A stretch of DNA of 64,000 bases from Bradyrhizobium erythrophlei (GCF_900142985.1 NZ_LT670849.1:992001-1056000), one strand, 5' to 3'. Positions 37,645-44,825 are shown, numbered from the stretch's first letter. The notes: generated from the sequence alone by a model not told the origin. A program made the numbers and translations.

Positions 37645-37764
37645 CTAACGGTTGGCGCCCACCATCTCCGGCTGCGCCTGGAGGCCATTCATGCTGCTTT
37701 TGATGCGATCGCCATTGCATCCAGACAGCGCGAGAGCGAGAGCCAAAATTGCCACGAGGCGCAT
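37645..37764 (-). CDS. 39-aa lipoprotein
   Basis: Minus-strand gene MRLVAILALALALSGCNGDR... with a textbook lipobox (LALALSGC) and a mature peptide of only 24 residues ending GANR. GGAG sits 9 nt upstream of the ATG. A Rz1-like outer-membrane spanin or an entry-exclusion peptide would fit the size; neither is shown. The opposing plus-strand open frame (37588-37794) has no plausible product and is rejected. Confidence 0.6.
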   Translation of the reverse strand: MRLVAILALALALSGCNGDRIKSSMNGLQAQPEMVGANR

Positions 37765-38047
37765 TTGCGGGATCTCCGGTTTATTTCAAAATAGGCCACT
37801 AACGCGAACAGCGCCCCCGGGCTTGAAACGGTGCCCAGATGCGCTGTTGTCGCCAGCTGAGCCGATTAATCCCCAGCCTGTAAATAGGTACGGGCCAGAC
37901 GCGAGAAGGTTCAGGGCCATTGGTCGCAAGTGGCCATTCGCGGGAGCAAATTAGGCCACGGCATAAGGCCGGCTAGTGATCTAATTTGAGTTGAGTCGAC
38001 AAGGCGACAGACAGGGGAACCCGGTTCCACTACGCTGCCGGACTACC

Positions 38048-38212
38048 ATGCCCCGATTATTGCCATCCGACAAATGTCCGAAGTGCCAACGCCCTTTAAA
38101 GCGCCGGACAACATCTGTTGGGTCGATTTTCGCCTGCGACGAGTGCGATAAAGACGATCCGATGAAAGCTGACGACCCTTGGATAAAGGGCGAACTTAAG
38201 CCGCCGACGTAA
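38048..38212 (+). CDS. 54-aa zinc-ribbon protein
   Basis: MPRLLPSDKCPKCQRPLKRR followed by FACDECDKDDP: two CxxC knuckles (C10/C13 and C30/C33 approximately) form a small zinc ribbon. I recognise this style of small protein from Bradyrhizobium islands, function unknown. The ATG at 38048 is preferred to the in-frame start at 37991. Confidence 0.65.
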   Translation: MPRLLPSDKCPKCQRPLKRRTTSVGSIFACDECDKDDPMKADDPWIKGELKPPT

Positions 38213-38221
38213 GCCCATCTC

Positions 38222-38401
38222 ATGCAGGATATGCAGGCGCAGTTAGCGAAGCTTCGGGAACAAGCAGCAGAGTTTGACAGGATCGCCTCTAGAGCGACCG
38301 ACGCAGATAAACACGAGCTTTTCGCACGTCTTGCCGCGCACTTCCTGGTGCTCGCTTCTGAGTTGGAAAAGGCCATCGCGAAAATAGCTTCAAAGGAATA
38401 A
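38222..38401 (+). CDS. 59-aa helical protein
   Basis: MQDMQAQLAKLREQAAEFDR... is an amphipathic, probably all-helical protein (LFARLAAHFLVLASELEKAI). It begins 9 nt after the previous stop, so the two are likely co-transcribed. A small protein of this kind recurs in Bradyrhizobium genomes; function unknown. Confidence 0.6.
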   Translation: MQDMQAQLAKLREQAAEFDRIASRATDADKHELFARLAAHFLVLASELEKAIAKIASKE

Positions 38402-38499
38402 GGCCGCCTCTGTCCCAAATGGATTAGAGTTGTCCTAATCTTGATTTTGGAACCAACCCTCGCTTTTGAGCTTAGCGCCGGTACAGATAGAAGTGGCGC

Positions 38500-38664
38500 A
38501 TGAACGACGACAACCAAGAAACACTGGCGCGAGATCGGTTTCTTCACTGCCCGGCGTGCTCTGCCGCCCTTCGACAGACCCATCAGTTTCTCGATCCAGA
38601 GCAGGGGAAGACAATTCGCTTATTCAAATGTGAAAGGTGCGGCGAACGCATTTGGGATGAGTAA
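38500..38664 (+). CDS. 54-aa zinc-ribbon protein
   Basis: MNDDNQETLARDRFLHCPAC... and FKCERCGERIWDE give a second CxxC...CxxC ribbon. Third of three tiny plus-strand genes in a row (38048, 38222, 38500). Nothing else is recognisable. Confidence 0.55.
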   Translation: MNDDNQETLARDRFLHCPACSAALRQTHQFLDPEQGKTIRLFKCERCGERIWDE

Positions 38665-38693
38665 AGCCGCCATGGTTGGCCGCCATCTTTTGC

Positions 38694-38849
38694 TTAAAGC
38701 CTGTATGCGACCCACAGCCCCGCGAACGCACCGACGCCGCTGAGCAGTACGCCAGAATAGGAAAGCATGTCACCGCCCCACAGCTCTGGCACCATGCCAC
38801 CTATTGTCGAGCCGACGAAGATCAACATCCAGACTGAGGAACGCCTCAC
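38694..38849 (-). CDS. 51-aa two-TM membrane protein
   Basis: Two hydrophobic helices (VWMLIFVGSTIGGMVPEL and YSGVLLSGVGAFAGLWVAY). The GTG start at 38849 overlaps the TGA of the upstream gene (GTGA), which supports it over an in-frame ATG at 38879. Last gene of a four-gene minus-strand unit. Function unknown. Confidence 0.6.
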   Translation of the reverse strand: MRRSSVWMLIFVGSTIGGMVPELWGGDMLSYSGVLLSGVGAFAGLWVAYRL

Positions 38850-38998
38850 TTGGCGACCACGCGGCCCTTGCCGGTACATTCCTTACAGACCTGATAGATT
38901 TGGACAGCGGGGCGCTTAGGATGCGCGACCACTGTGTACCCGGTGCCTTGGCACTCGGCGCATTTGGCTTCTACTGGCGTCATGACGGGCATTTTCAT
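38846..38998 (-). CDS. 50-aa DnaJ-type zinc-finger protein
   Basis: MKMPVMTPVEAKCAECQGTG... carries the CxxCxGxG motif twice (CAECQGTG and CKECTGKG), the repeat found in the cysteine-rich domain of DnaJ and in small tryptophan-regulation-type zinc proteins. Only two of the four DnaJ repeats are present, enough for one zinc. It starts 2 nt after the stop of the 72-aa gene and overlaps the next gene by 4 nt. Confidence 0.65.
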   Translation of the reverse strand: MKMPVMTPVEAKCAECQGTGYTVVAHPKRPAVQIYQVCKECTGKGRVVAK

Positions 38999-39000
38999 CG

Positions 39001-39219
39001 TCAACCCACAATTCCCTTTAGCGCTCGAAACATTTCCTTAATATCACTGAGCCGAAGCGGGTCGTCACGCTGTCCGCGAAACTGATTCATAACACTGAGT
39101 TGGTTGGCGGCTATAGCATCCTGTTTGTGTTTGTCTTGCTCTGCGAAAAAGTCCTCCATGGCCTTCACAAAGGCACGAGCGACGTTCGGCGGAAGATCGA
39201 TCGGCTTGCGGGTTACCAT
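39001..39219 (-). CDS. 72-aa hypothetical protein
   Basis: Helical, charged protein (NVARAFVKAMEDFFAEQDKH). Overlaps the upstream gene by 7 nt and ends 2 nt before the DnaJ-type gene, so it belongs to the same four-gene unit. No domain recognised. Confidence 0.6.
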   Translation of the reverse strand: MVTRKPIDLPPNVARAFVKAMEDFFAEQDKHKQDAIAANQLSVMNQFRGQRDDPLRLSDIKEMFRALKGIVG

Positions 39220-39449
39220 CCCTTAGTGCCCATCCTTGCTGGCGCAAAGTTCGGCCGAATGTCCGCCCCTCGTGTGCCGCACGCCTTGCAGACGAAACGC
39301 GGCTCCAGATCCGATAGCCGGACTTCATCAGGCCATGGATCAGCGCTGATCTTCATGTGGTGGCTGCAACGGTAGTCGGAGCAATAGATAAGGAGCCCGT
39401 TCACGCCGGCCGCGCGCATTTCCCCAAGTGTGATCTTTTGCTCTCGCAT
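39213..39449 (-). CDS. 78-aa zinc-ribbon protein conserved in Rhizobiales
   Basis: GLLIYCSDYRCSHHMKISAD and RFVCKACGTRGADIRPNF form a treble-clef or ribbon-like zinc site (C-x4-C ... C-x2-C). This pattern is common in Rhizobiales small proteins of unknown function. First gene of the minus-strand unit 39449-38694; a divergent plus gene begins at 39584. Confidence 0.75.
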   Translation of the reverse strand: MREQKITLGEMRAAGVNGLLIYCSDYRCSHHMKISADPWPDEVRLSDLEPRFVCKACGTRGADIRPNFAPARMGTKGW

Positions 39450-39583
39450 CCCCCATGATTCCGCAATCTCGGATAATCGGAAAGCCGCTAGAGCTTGGGC
39501 CTGGGGAATACAGGACTACCGCGTCTTGCGGCCTCCCGTATGAGACAGTGCGGGGACTGGCTGGATCGGCGGAGGTAGCTCAA

Positions 39584-39811
39584 ATGTCCGAGGCCATGGA
39601 GCAAATCGTCAGCGCGCTTGTTCGGCTCAAGGACAAGCACTCACTGGAAAAGCTCAGAGATCATCGACGAAAACTCGCGGATGATCTGAATGAATTACAA
39701 TCAAAGTCGGAGTTCAACCTCAGCCTCCTCATGGGGACCATAGCAATCGAGCTGGGCGTGATCGAAGCGGGCCTAGAGCAGCTCCAAGACGATTCAGCAT
39801 CGTTGCGCTGA
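39584..39811 (+). CDS. 75-aa coiled-coil protein
   Basis: MSEAMEQIVSALVRLKDKHS... with heptad-like Leu spacing (KLRDHRRKLADDLNELQ) and a hydrophobic C-terminal helix. The ATG at 39584 is preferred; an open frame reaches 39455 but its extra residues look non-coding. No family recognised. Confidence 0.5.
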   Translation: MSEAMEQIVSALVRLKDKHSLEKLRDHRRKLADDLNELQSKSEFNLSLLMGTIAIELGVIEAGLEQLQDDSASLR

Positions 39812-39829
39812 TCGCGCGGAGGGAAGCCG

Positions 39830-40042
39830 CTAGGGCTTGGGGTCGGGGAAACGAAGTATGCTGCGCCTCGTATGTGAGGCACCGCGTGCCATCGCATCGG
39901 CCAATTGATCCATGTTGTTGACGATCGTTAGGGCCGAGCATCTAAGCCCCTTGCGTCTGCAAACATTGGCAGCCCGCCATAAGTATTGGCGCAACCGGAT
40001 CGGATCCCGTCGCGACTGAGCTAATTCACTATCGAAAATCAT
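39830..40042 (-). CDS. 70-aa hypothetical protein
   Basis: Basic, Arg-rich (RRDPIRLRQYLWRAANVCRR). No recognised domain and no clear ribosome-binding site; kept because codon use looks coding and the opposite strand is poor. Confidence 0.4.
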   Translation of the reverse strand: MIFDSELAQSRRDPIRLRQYLWRAANVCRRKGLRCSALTIVNNMDQLADAMARGASHTRRSILRFPDPKP

Positions 40043-40178
40043 GACAATAGGCTCGGCAAAAGCCCATCTTAGACCGCGCTCGCCCCGCGTGGAAGCGCCG
40101 ATGCAGGCTGAGCGTAGCGCGCTGCCCGCCGCTTAAATAACCCACCGGCGCGGCTACGTCGCGGCGGCAAACGCCTAG

Positions 40179-40370
40179 CTATTCGTTCGGCGGGCGAAAG
40201 TCCTGCCGTTGGAAGTCAGGACGTGAGCGCGATTCGTTTCGTTCTTCGGGATACTGATCGACGGTTTCATCGTTCGAACTAACGGCGTCCCTCAGACCGA
40301 GGATGCCCACCAGAATCCAGAACGCGCCGGCCGCTATAAGAAGGTACGCCGATGTTTCGGCGGCGCTCAT
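40179..40370 (-). CDS. 63-aa single-TM protein
   Basis: N-terminal membrane helix (AYLLIAAGAFWILVGILGL) and a hydrophilic Asp/Glu/Arg-rich tail. The ATG overlaps, by ATGA, the stop of an upstream reading frame whose last residues (ARRLIEIGLKAKR) look like a ribbon-helix-helix remnant. Function unknown. Confidence 0.5.
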   Translation of the reverse strand: MSAAETSAYLLIAAGAFWILVGILGLRDAVSSNDETVDQYPEERNESRSRPDFQRQDFRPPNE

Positions 40371-40410
40371 CTCTTCGCCTTCAGCCCGATCTCGATCAAG
40401 CGGCGGGCAC

Positions 40411-40512
40411 TCAGTAATATTGCTGTTGCAGAACTATCCAAATGACAAAGATCAGAGCGACGATGATGCAGATTTGAACCCTTGGACTCCCCGCCCATTT
40501 CCATCCCTTCAC
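40411..40512 (-). CDS. 33-aa membrane peptide
   Basis: GTG start overlapping the TGA of the ribbon-helix-helix gene (GTGA), then KGWKWAGSPRVQ, a single hydrophobic helix (ICIIVALIFVIWIVL) and a short QQQYY tail. Coupled translation and composition support a real small membrane peptide, possibly toxin-like; unproven. Confidence 0.4.
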   Translation of the reverse strand: MKGWKWAGSPRVQICIIVALIFVIWIVLQQQYY

Positions 40513-40898
40513 TTTGTTTTCGCCTTGGGAAGGTCGACGCGATCCTCGCGAAACTCAGATGGTCCCTTAGTCAGGCGACGGCGGCGCTGAGCCCTTTCTT
40601 CAGAAGGCGCGGCAGGGTCTAGCATTTTATCGATCGTCTTTGCGGCGAGCTCCTGGGCTCGCGCTTTCTGGCCGGGCTTGCTGACCGACCTTTTTGTCAC
40701 GTTCGCTTTCAGCCCTATCTCGACTAGGCGGCGGATGGCCTCGGGACGGGAAAGGTCAGGCTCTTTCTGCTTCGCAATCCACGCGTCCAGGACCGCAAGA
40801 GGACCATCTAGCAGGCGGACGCCCACCAGGGTGCCCTTACCCGTGGTCACCGGGCGGCCGCGTCGCTTTTTTGTGATAACACTAATTGACTTTCCCAT
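40509..40898 (-). CDS. ribbon-helix-helix DNA-binding protein
   Basis: 129 aa. Basic N-terminus (KKRRGRPVTTGKGTLVGVRL) with a likely beta strand, then LDAWIAKQKE and SRPEAIRRLVEIGLKAN, a ribbon-helix-helix. The C-terminal half is basic and probably extended. Its start codon lies between the arms of a perfect 12-bp inverted repeat (40869-40880 / 40907-40918), a likely autoregulatory operator controlling also the divergent gene at 40983. Confidence 0.7.
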   Translation of the reverse strand: MGKSISVITKKRRGRPVTTGKGTLVGVRLLDGPLAVLDAWIAKQKEPDLSRPEAIRRLVEIGLKANVTKRSVSKPGQKARAQELAAKTIDKMLDPAAPSEERAQRRRRLTKGPSEFREDRVDLPKAKTK

Positions 40899-40918
40899 GA
40901 ATTAGGGTTATCACAAAA
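40869..40918. promoter_or_regulatory. 12-bp perfect inverted repeat around an RHH start codon
   Basis: TTTTGTGATAAC (40869-40880) and GTTATCACAAAA (40907-40918) are exact reverse complements 26 nt apart; a second inner pair, CTAATT/AATTAG, lies between them. The ATG of the minus-strand RHH gene (40898) is inside. The GTTATC half-site recurs at 45133 upstream of the second integrase. Confidence 0.65.
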
Positions 40919-40982
40919 GCAAGCCGAGGGGAAGGGTGCAATCTTCCGCCCCGGCTCTAACCCAAGCCAAATGGAGCGACCC

Positions 40983-41315
40983 ATGGCCCAGGCTGACAAC
41001 CCCTCTACCACATCCCCCTCCCGCTTCCACAACGTATCGGACGTGGCACTTGCCGACCTGCTCGGTCAGGCCGATGCCCTGCTCAAGGGTGCCGAGGCAG
41101 AATGCAAATTGCTGAAAGATGAGTTCAAGAACCGCGGCCTCGTGGAGGTTTCAGGCGACCGTTTCACGGTAACCGCGACCGAGCAAATTGCTGGCCGGCT
41201 CGATAGCAAAGCTGTGAAGGAATATCTCGGCGAATCCTATCGGCGTTTCGAGACGGCCGTAGTCTCCACCGTCATCCGAATCAAGGCGGTTCAGCGGTTC
41301 GCCAGCGCGGCGTAG
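40983..41315 (+). CDS. 110-aa conserved hypothetical protein
   Basis: MAQADNPSTTSPSRFHNVSD..., then a helical central part (LADLLGQADALLKGAEAECK) and a C-terminal AVVSTVIRIKAVQRFASAA. Divergent from the RHH gene and likely under the same operator. An ATG at 40971 is an alternative start. No function assignable; such proteins recur in rhizobial islands. Confidence 0.6.
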   Translation: MAQADNPSTTSPSRFHNVSDVALADLLGQADALLKGAEAECKLLKDEFKNRGLVEVSGDRFTVTATEQIAGRLDSKAVKEYLGESYRRFETAVVSTVIRIKAVQRFASAA

Positions 41316-41381
41316 CGCAGCCAGACCTCACAGCTCGCGGTTAAAGCCGCGAGCACTCCTTTCAATTCAACGGAGACAGCA

Positions 41382-41630
41382 ATGTCTAAGTCATCACGCG
41401 TGCTTGGCACGCCACGGACCACTGCGTCCGAATTTCTGACCACCGTAAACCGCATCCGTCTCTCTCAAATGATCCGCGATCCCTTCGTCTCGGCTGCTTT
41501 CCGCGCAGCCGAAGATGACGGCTTAGCGCCGGATATGGCCGAGTTCGATCACCCCAAGCACCTTGACGGCGGCGCCGCCGAGGTGGTCGGCGAGACCGGC
41601 CGGCATATCCGCGCTTTGGTGGAGGGCTGA
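41382..41630 (+). CDS. 82-aa hypothetical protein
   Basis: SSRVLGTPRTTASEFLTTVN... with no recognised domain. GGAGA upstream of the ATG. It lies 3 nt before the next gene, so the two are co-transcribed. Confidence 0.55.
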   Translation: MSKSSRVLGTPRTTASEFLTTVNRIRLSQMIRDPFVSAAFRAAEDDGLAPDMAEFDHPKHLDGGAAEVVGETGRHIRALVEG

Positions 41631-41633
41631 GCC

Positions 41634-42260
41634 ATGAAGCACGTTCCACCGCCATCAGGAAAACCACTCGGAGGCCTCGACAATCTCGCGATGGCCGTGC
41701 CGCCACGATGGGGTGAGGCAGTCCTCCGCCTTGCCAAGGCAACTGAGCGGGTAGCGGCAAAGCTGGATGAACTGCCGAGCACCACAGCGGACGTCCAATA
41801 TATTCCGAAGGCCCGCGAGCTGGCGAAAAGCCTGATCGATTTCCTCGATGGGCTTGAGGATACCGACCAAGACACTGCCTGCGATGATGCCGCATGCGAT
41901 GATGACGAGCTCGACGGTCCGGAGAACGGGGAGGATGAGGAGAGCGAGCCCGACGAGCCCTCTCTCGGCAGCCTCACTTCGAGCGAATGGAGCAATCAGG
42001 AAACCTGGGGCACGCAGCCTTTGGAAATGCGTACCGTGGCCCGTGTAGACCTGGAGGATGAGCACGACGGGGCCGAACCCGATGAGGACGGCGAGCCGTC
42101 ATTAGGCTCACTTGATCGCCAGGAGGATCAGCAATACGCGTGGGCACCCGGATCATGCGTCGTGGATGGCGAGATAGAGGACGATACCGGCATTGGCGAC
42201 GATGACGGTTTGCTCGAGCAGATCGGATCGCAAGACTGGCAAAAAGGGGGGATGATCTGA
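41634..42260 (+). CDS. 208-aa very acidic protein with EPSLGSL repeats
   Basis: After a helical N-terminal part (GEAVLRLAKATERVAAKLDE) the protein becomes strongly acidic (runs of Asp and Glu from ~residue 80). The motif EPSLGSL occurs near residues 107 and 153, followed each time by an Asn/Gln-Trp-type segment. This repeat-bearing acidic protein type is familiar in Rhizobiales genomes but has no assigned function. DNA-mimic activity is conceivable from charge; not shown. Confidence 0.65.
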   Translation: MKHVPPPSGKPLGGLDNLAMAVPPRWGEAVLRLAKATERVAAKLDELPSTTADVQYIPKARELAKSLIDFLDGLEDTDQDTACDDAACDDDELDGPENGEDEESEPDEPSLGSLTSSEWSNQETWGTQPLEMRTVARVDLEDEHDGAEPDEDGEPSLGSLDRQEDQQYAWAPGSCVVDGEIEDDTGIGDDDGLLEQIGSQDWQKGGMI

Positions 42261-42598
42261 TGTCAGAATTAATGTTGATTGCACCCCGTCGTAACTTCCT
42301 CATTCGCGCTCTTGGTTTCACCGCAGCGGGCGCGACATTGCCGGTTGGCATTATCGCTCTTGACGACGCCAAGGCGCGGATACGCCATCACCAAGCCGAA
42401 CTGGAAAAGGCTTGGATCGACTATTACGGCCCCACCGCCGTCCAAAGGGTCGATGGCGAATTGCACAATCCAGGCGACACTTATTCGTCGCATGGCCGCC
42501 GGTATCCATGCCTTTCTACATTCATGATCTGCGCATCTGAGGACAAAAAAGCAGAATGGGCGGTAGAGAGTCACAGGTACCACTGCGGTACCGTATGA
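42260..42598 (+). CDS. 112-aa exported protein with twin-arginine-like leader
   Basis: The leader APRRNFLIRALGFTAAGATL has RR-x-F-L followed by a hydrophobic stretch, typical of Tat export. The mature part holds three cysteines (YPCLSTFMIC, YHCGTV). The start overlaps the previous stop (TGATG). Function unknown. Confidence 0.6.
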   Translation: MSELMLIAPRRNFLIRALGFTAAGATLPVGIIALDDAKARIRHHQAELEKAWIDYYGPTAVQRVDGELHNPGDTYSSHGRRYPCLSTFMICASEDKKAEWAVESHRYHCGTV

Positions 42599-43139
42599 AC
42601 TGACCTGGCCGTTGGCCCGGGCATGGCATTGAAATGAGATGCGCGAGGTCCTAACGCTGGCCATCGGCGGAAGATAGACTAACACCTCTCAATGGGCCGC
42701 TCGGATCAAGCTGGGCGTCCTTTATTTCTTTCCGTCGGTCAAACGGCGGTCGCGCTGTATGTGGCGCACTCTCTGTCGCAACCCGAGAATCGCTGCGCGA
42801 CCCAACAAAGGAATCCACGCGCACGCCGACAGTTCCAGACTGCGATTTGGCCAGGACGGAGACAAGGATAGAGATGCGGGCCATGCGCGCCCGAGGCGAG
42901 AGGCTCGACAGCGAAGTCCCCTTCGACAGCCACAAACCCGACTGCTCGACTTTCAATTTTGCATCTTTGATGGTCCGCCAATCGGTGGACCTCCATTCGT
43001 CCGGTTCCCTGTCAGGAACGTGAGCAGTGACTATCGGGGATAAATTCCAAGCCCGACTTCTCGTCAAACCGGTTTAGACGCAGCCTCGAAATTTGCTCTC
43101 GCATGCTGAACTGCACAGTCTCGGCACAAGGAGATTTTA
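42599..43139. other. 541-bp region without a supportable gene
   Basis: Open frames exist on both strands (for example 42651-43067 minus and 42759-43043 plus) but none has a good start site, recognisable motif or coding composition. The only clear signal is AAGGAG 8 nt before the next gene's ATG at 43140. It may be eroded coding sequence. Confidence 0.4.
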
Positions 43140-43403
43140 ATGAAAAACAAGCTCTCTGATCTCAACGACCATTTGTTCGCGCAGGTGGAGAGATTGGCGC
43201 AGGAGAATTTGACTTCGGATCAGATCGAGATCGAAGTTAGACGCGGTAACGCAATCGTCGCGCTCGCGGATCAGATATTACGTCATGCCAGCTTGCAGGT
43301 TCAGGCCGCAAAGATTGTCTCTGATCATGGCATTGATCCGACACGGTACATCCCGGATCTCGCGGCTTCAAAAACTAATCGCCTTCTTGAAGGGGGTAAG
43401 TAG
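43140..43403 (+). CDS. 87-aa phage-type hypothetical protein
   Basis: Helical protein (LNDHLFAQVERLAQENLTSD; VALADQILRHASLQVQAAKI) with AAGGAG upstream. Overlaps the HNH nuclease start by 1 nt (TAGTG). Proteins of this type accompany HNH genes in phage regions; function unknown. Confidence 0.6.
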   Translation: MKNKLSDLNDHLFAQVERLAQENLTSDQIEIEVRRGNAIVALADQILRHASLQVQAAKIVSDHGIDPTRYIPDLAASKTNRLLEGGK

Positions 43404-44026
43404 TGACTAGGCGGCTCCGCATTCCGTATAGCAAAACCGAAATGCAGTGGTTAGCTGCAAATTGCACATTGGTCATCAGCGACTATCACCGAGAGTTTTG
43501 TGTTCGCTTTGATCGATCGGATGTTTCAGCGGTCAGCCTGAAAAACCTGCGAAAACACAAGGGTTGGAAAACGGGACGAAACGGTCGCTTCACCACGGAG
43601 CCGCCCACGCATCCCAATAGTGCTGCCGCTCGGTTTAAAAAAGATCACAGGATCGGAGCCGCAGCGCTGAAATACAGACCAATTGGTAGTGAACGATTGA
43701 CGTATGACGGTTATCCAGAACGAAAGGTCCACGATGGCCTTCCGCGCCGGAAGCAATGGCAGCTAATCCATGTTTTGAATTGGGAACAACGCAACGGCCC
43801 GATTCCTGCTGGCTTTGCTCTAAAGTGCAAGGGAGATAAAGCGAACCCTGATCCATCGAACTGGGATTTGATTCCGCGCTCTATGCTGCCACGCTTAAAT
43901 GGGAGGCATGGTCGAAAATATGATGAAGCGCCGTCAATATTGAAGCCGACCATCATGGCCGTAGTAAAGTTAGAGGATAGCCTTCGCAGAAGTCGTCGGG
44001 ATACCGGGGTCGACGACCGCGGCTGA
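43403..44026 (+). CDS. phage-type HNH endonuclease
   Basis: 207 aa. The N-terminal half is a DNA-binding part (YSKTEMQWLAANCTLVISDY; LKNLRKHKGWKTGRNGRF). The C-terminal part has the HNH core: IHVLNWEQRNGPIPAGFALK, then GDKANPDPSNWDLIPRS. The first His and the Asn are kept, but the usual central Gly-His after PIP is Gly-Phe, so activity may be altered. GTG start. Its last 57 bp overlap an antisense lipoprotein gene. Confidence 0.75.
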   Translation: MTRRLRIPYSKTEMQWLAANCTLVISDYHREFCVRFDRSDVSAVSLKNLRKHKGWKTGRNGRFTTEPPTHPNSAAARFKKDHRIGAAALKYRPIGSERLTYDGYPERKVHDGLPRRKQWQLIHVLNWEQRNGPIPAGFALKCKGDKANPDPSNWDLIPRSMLPRLNGRHGRKYDEAPSILKPTIMAVVKLEDSLRRSRRDTGVDDRG

Positions 44027-44113
44027 TGAAGCCATGGTTCCCGTCGCCTCGCCGGCCGGGGAGCACGCGCCCATGAACGATGCCAGGAACAGGAAGGCGG
44101 CAAAACGTTTCAT
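43970..44113 (-). CDS. 47-aa lipoprotein, antisense to HNH gene end
   Basis: MKRFAAFLFLASFMGACSPA... has a clear signal peptide and lipobox (FMGAC) and a 30-residue Ala/Ser/Thr-rich mature part. It starts 14 nt after the stop of the second lipoprotein gene, so the two form a minus-strand pair. Overlaps the HNH gene by 57 bp. Confidence 0.6.
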   Translation of the reverse strand: MKRFAAFLFLASFMGACSPAGEATGTMASSAAVVDPGIPTTSAKAIL

Positions 44114-44127
44114 GGCATTAGCCGTTG

Positions 44128-44499
44128 TCAGTAAGTCGTGCAGTTTGTCGTCGCGCCGTAGCTCTGGCAGCGCGTCTGCTGAGGCAGGATATTGGGTAGG
44201 GGCTGAACGGCCGGTGCCGGCTGAGGGGCCATCAACGTTCCGGCTGTAGCGAGCATGGCGGTTGAGTTGGCGGCTACTTGCGCCTGCGCTTGTTGTCTCA
44301 ACTGAGTTTTGAGCATGCGACACTGGGCGTATTGATCGGTGCCGAAGTTGAGCCCAATGGACCGACAATAGGCGTCATCCTGTTGAGCAATTTCCTCTTG
44401 TTGCTTCGCCATGGCCTCTTGGATGCTCTGGCATCCGGTCAGGACAGATAGGGCAGCAACGAAAAACAGGCCGCTAATAACAACTGTCTGAAAATGCAT
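44128..44499 (-). CDS. 123-aa lipoprotein
   Basis: MHFQTVVISGLFFVAALSVL followed by TGC gives a lipobox (SVLTGC). The mature part is Gln-rich with a helical segment (RMLKTQLRQQAQAQVAANST) and a C-terminal Cys pair (RCQSYGATTNCTTY). The ATG at 44499 is the signal-peptide start. First gene of the lipoprotein pair. Confidence 0.65.
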   Translation of the reverse strand: MHFQTVVISGLFFVAALSVLTGCQSIQEAMAKQQEEIAQQDDAYCRSIGLNFGTDQYAQCRMLKTQLRQQAQAQVAANSTAMLATAGTLMAPQPAPAVQPLPNILPQQTRCQSYGATTNCTTY

Positions 44500-44625
44500 G
44501 GAGGCGTCCCCCACGGTAAAGAGGATGATAATTCCGCAACCAAGGGGCGATCGCAAGCAATCTTTCGCTCGTTCTGGACGGCAACCGAAGAACAGGGCAT
44601 AACGAGCGAAAAGCGGGAGGGCCCT

Positions 44626-44814
44626 ATGGGATCGCTTTCAATCTGGCATTGGGTTGTCGTGATCGTATTGATAGCCAGCCCGGTCATGGGAATAGTGAGG
44701 GGCGTCAAGAACGGTGCCGCAGTCCACGCGGTGCTGTCGGCATTTGTGCCAGTGTACGGGCTCGTCTATTTCTTTGCGTCGGCAAAGCCTCCAGCGGCTG
44801 CTGGTTCGGCGTAA
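44626..44814 (+). CDS. 62-aa two-TM membrane protein
   Basis: MGSLSIWHWVVVIVLIASPV then HAVLSAFVPVYGLVYFFAS: two membrane helices. GGAGG lies upstream of the ATG. The SIWHWVVV N-terminus recalls small TatA-like or phage-encoded membrane proteins. Function unknown. Confidence 0.6.
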   Translation: MGSLSIWHWVVVIVLIASPVMGIVRGVKNGAAVHAVLSAFVPVYGLVYFFASAKPPAAAGSA

Positions 44815-44825
44815 TTTGGCCGCGC

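Noticed and set aside
37588..37794. 68-aa plus-strand frame with a TTG start
   Set aside because: Weak start and no motif; the opposite strand encodes a lipoprotein with a ribosome-binding site and lipobox in the same interval.
42651..43067. 138-aa minus-strand open frame
   Set aside because: No ribosome-binding site, no domain and low-complexity Ser/Arg composition; the interval is better described as without a supportable gene.
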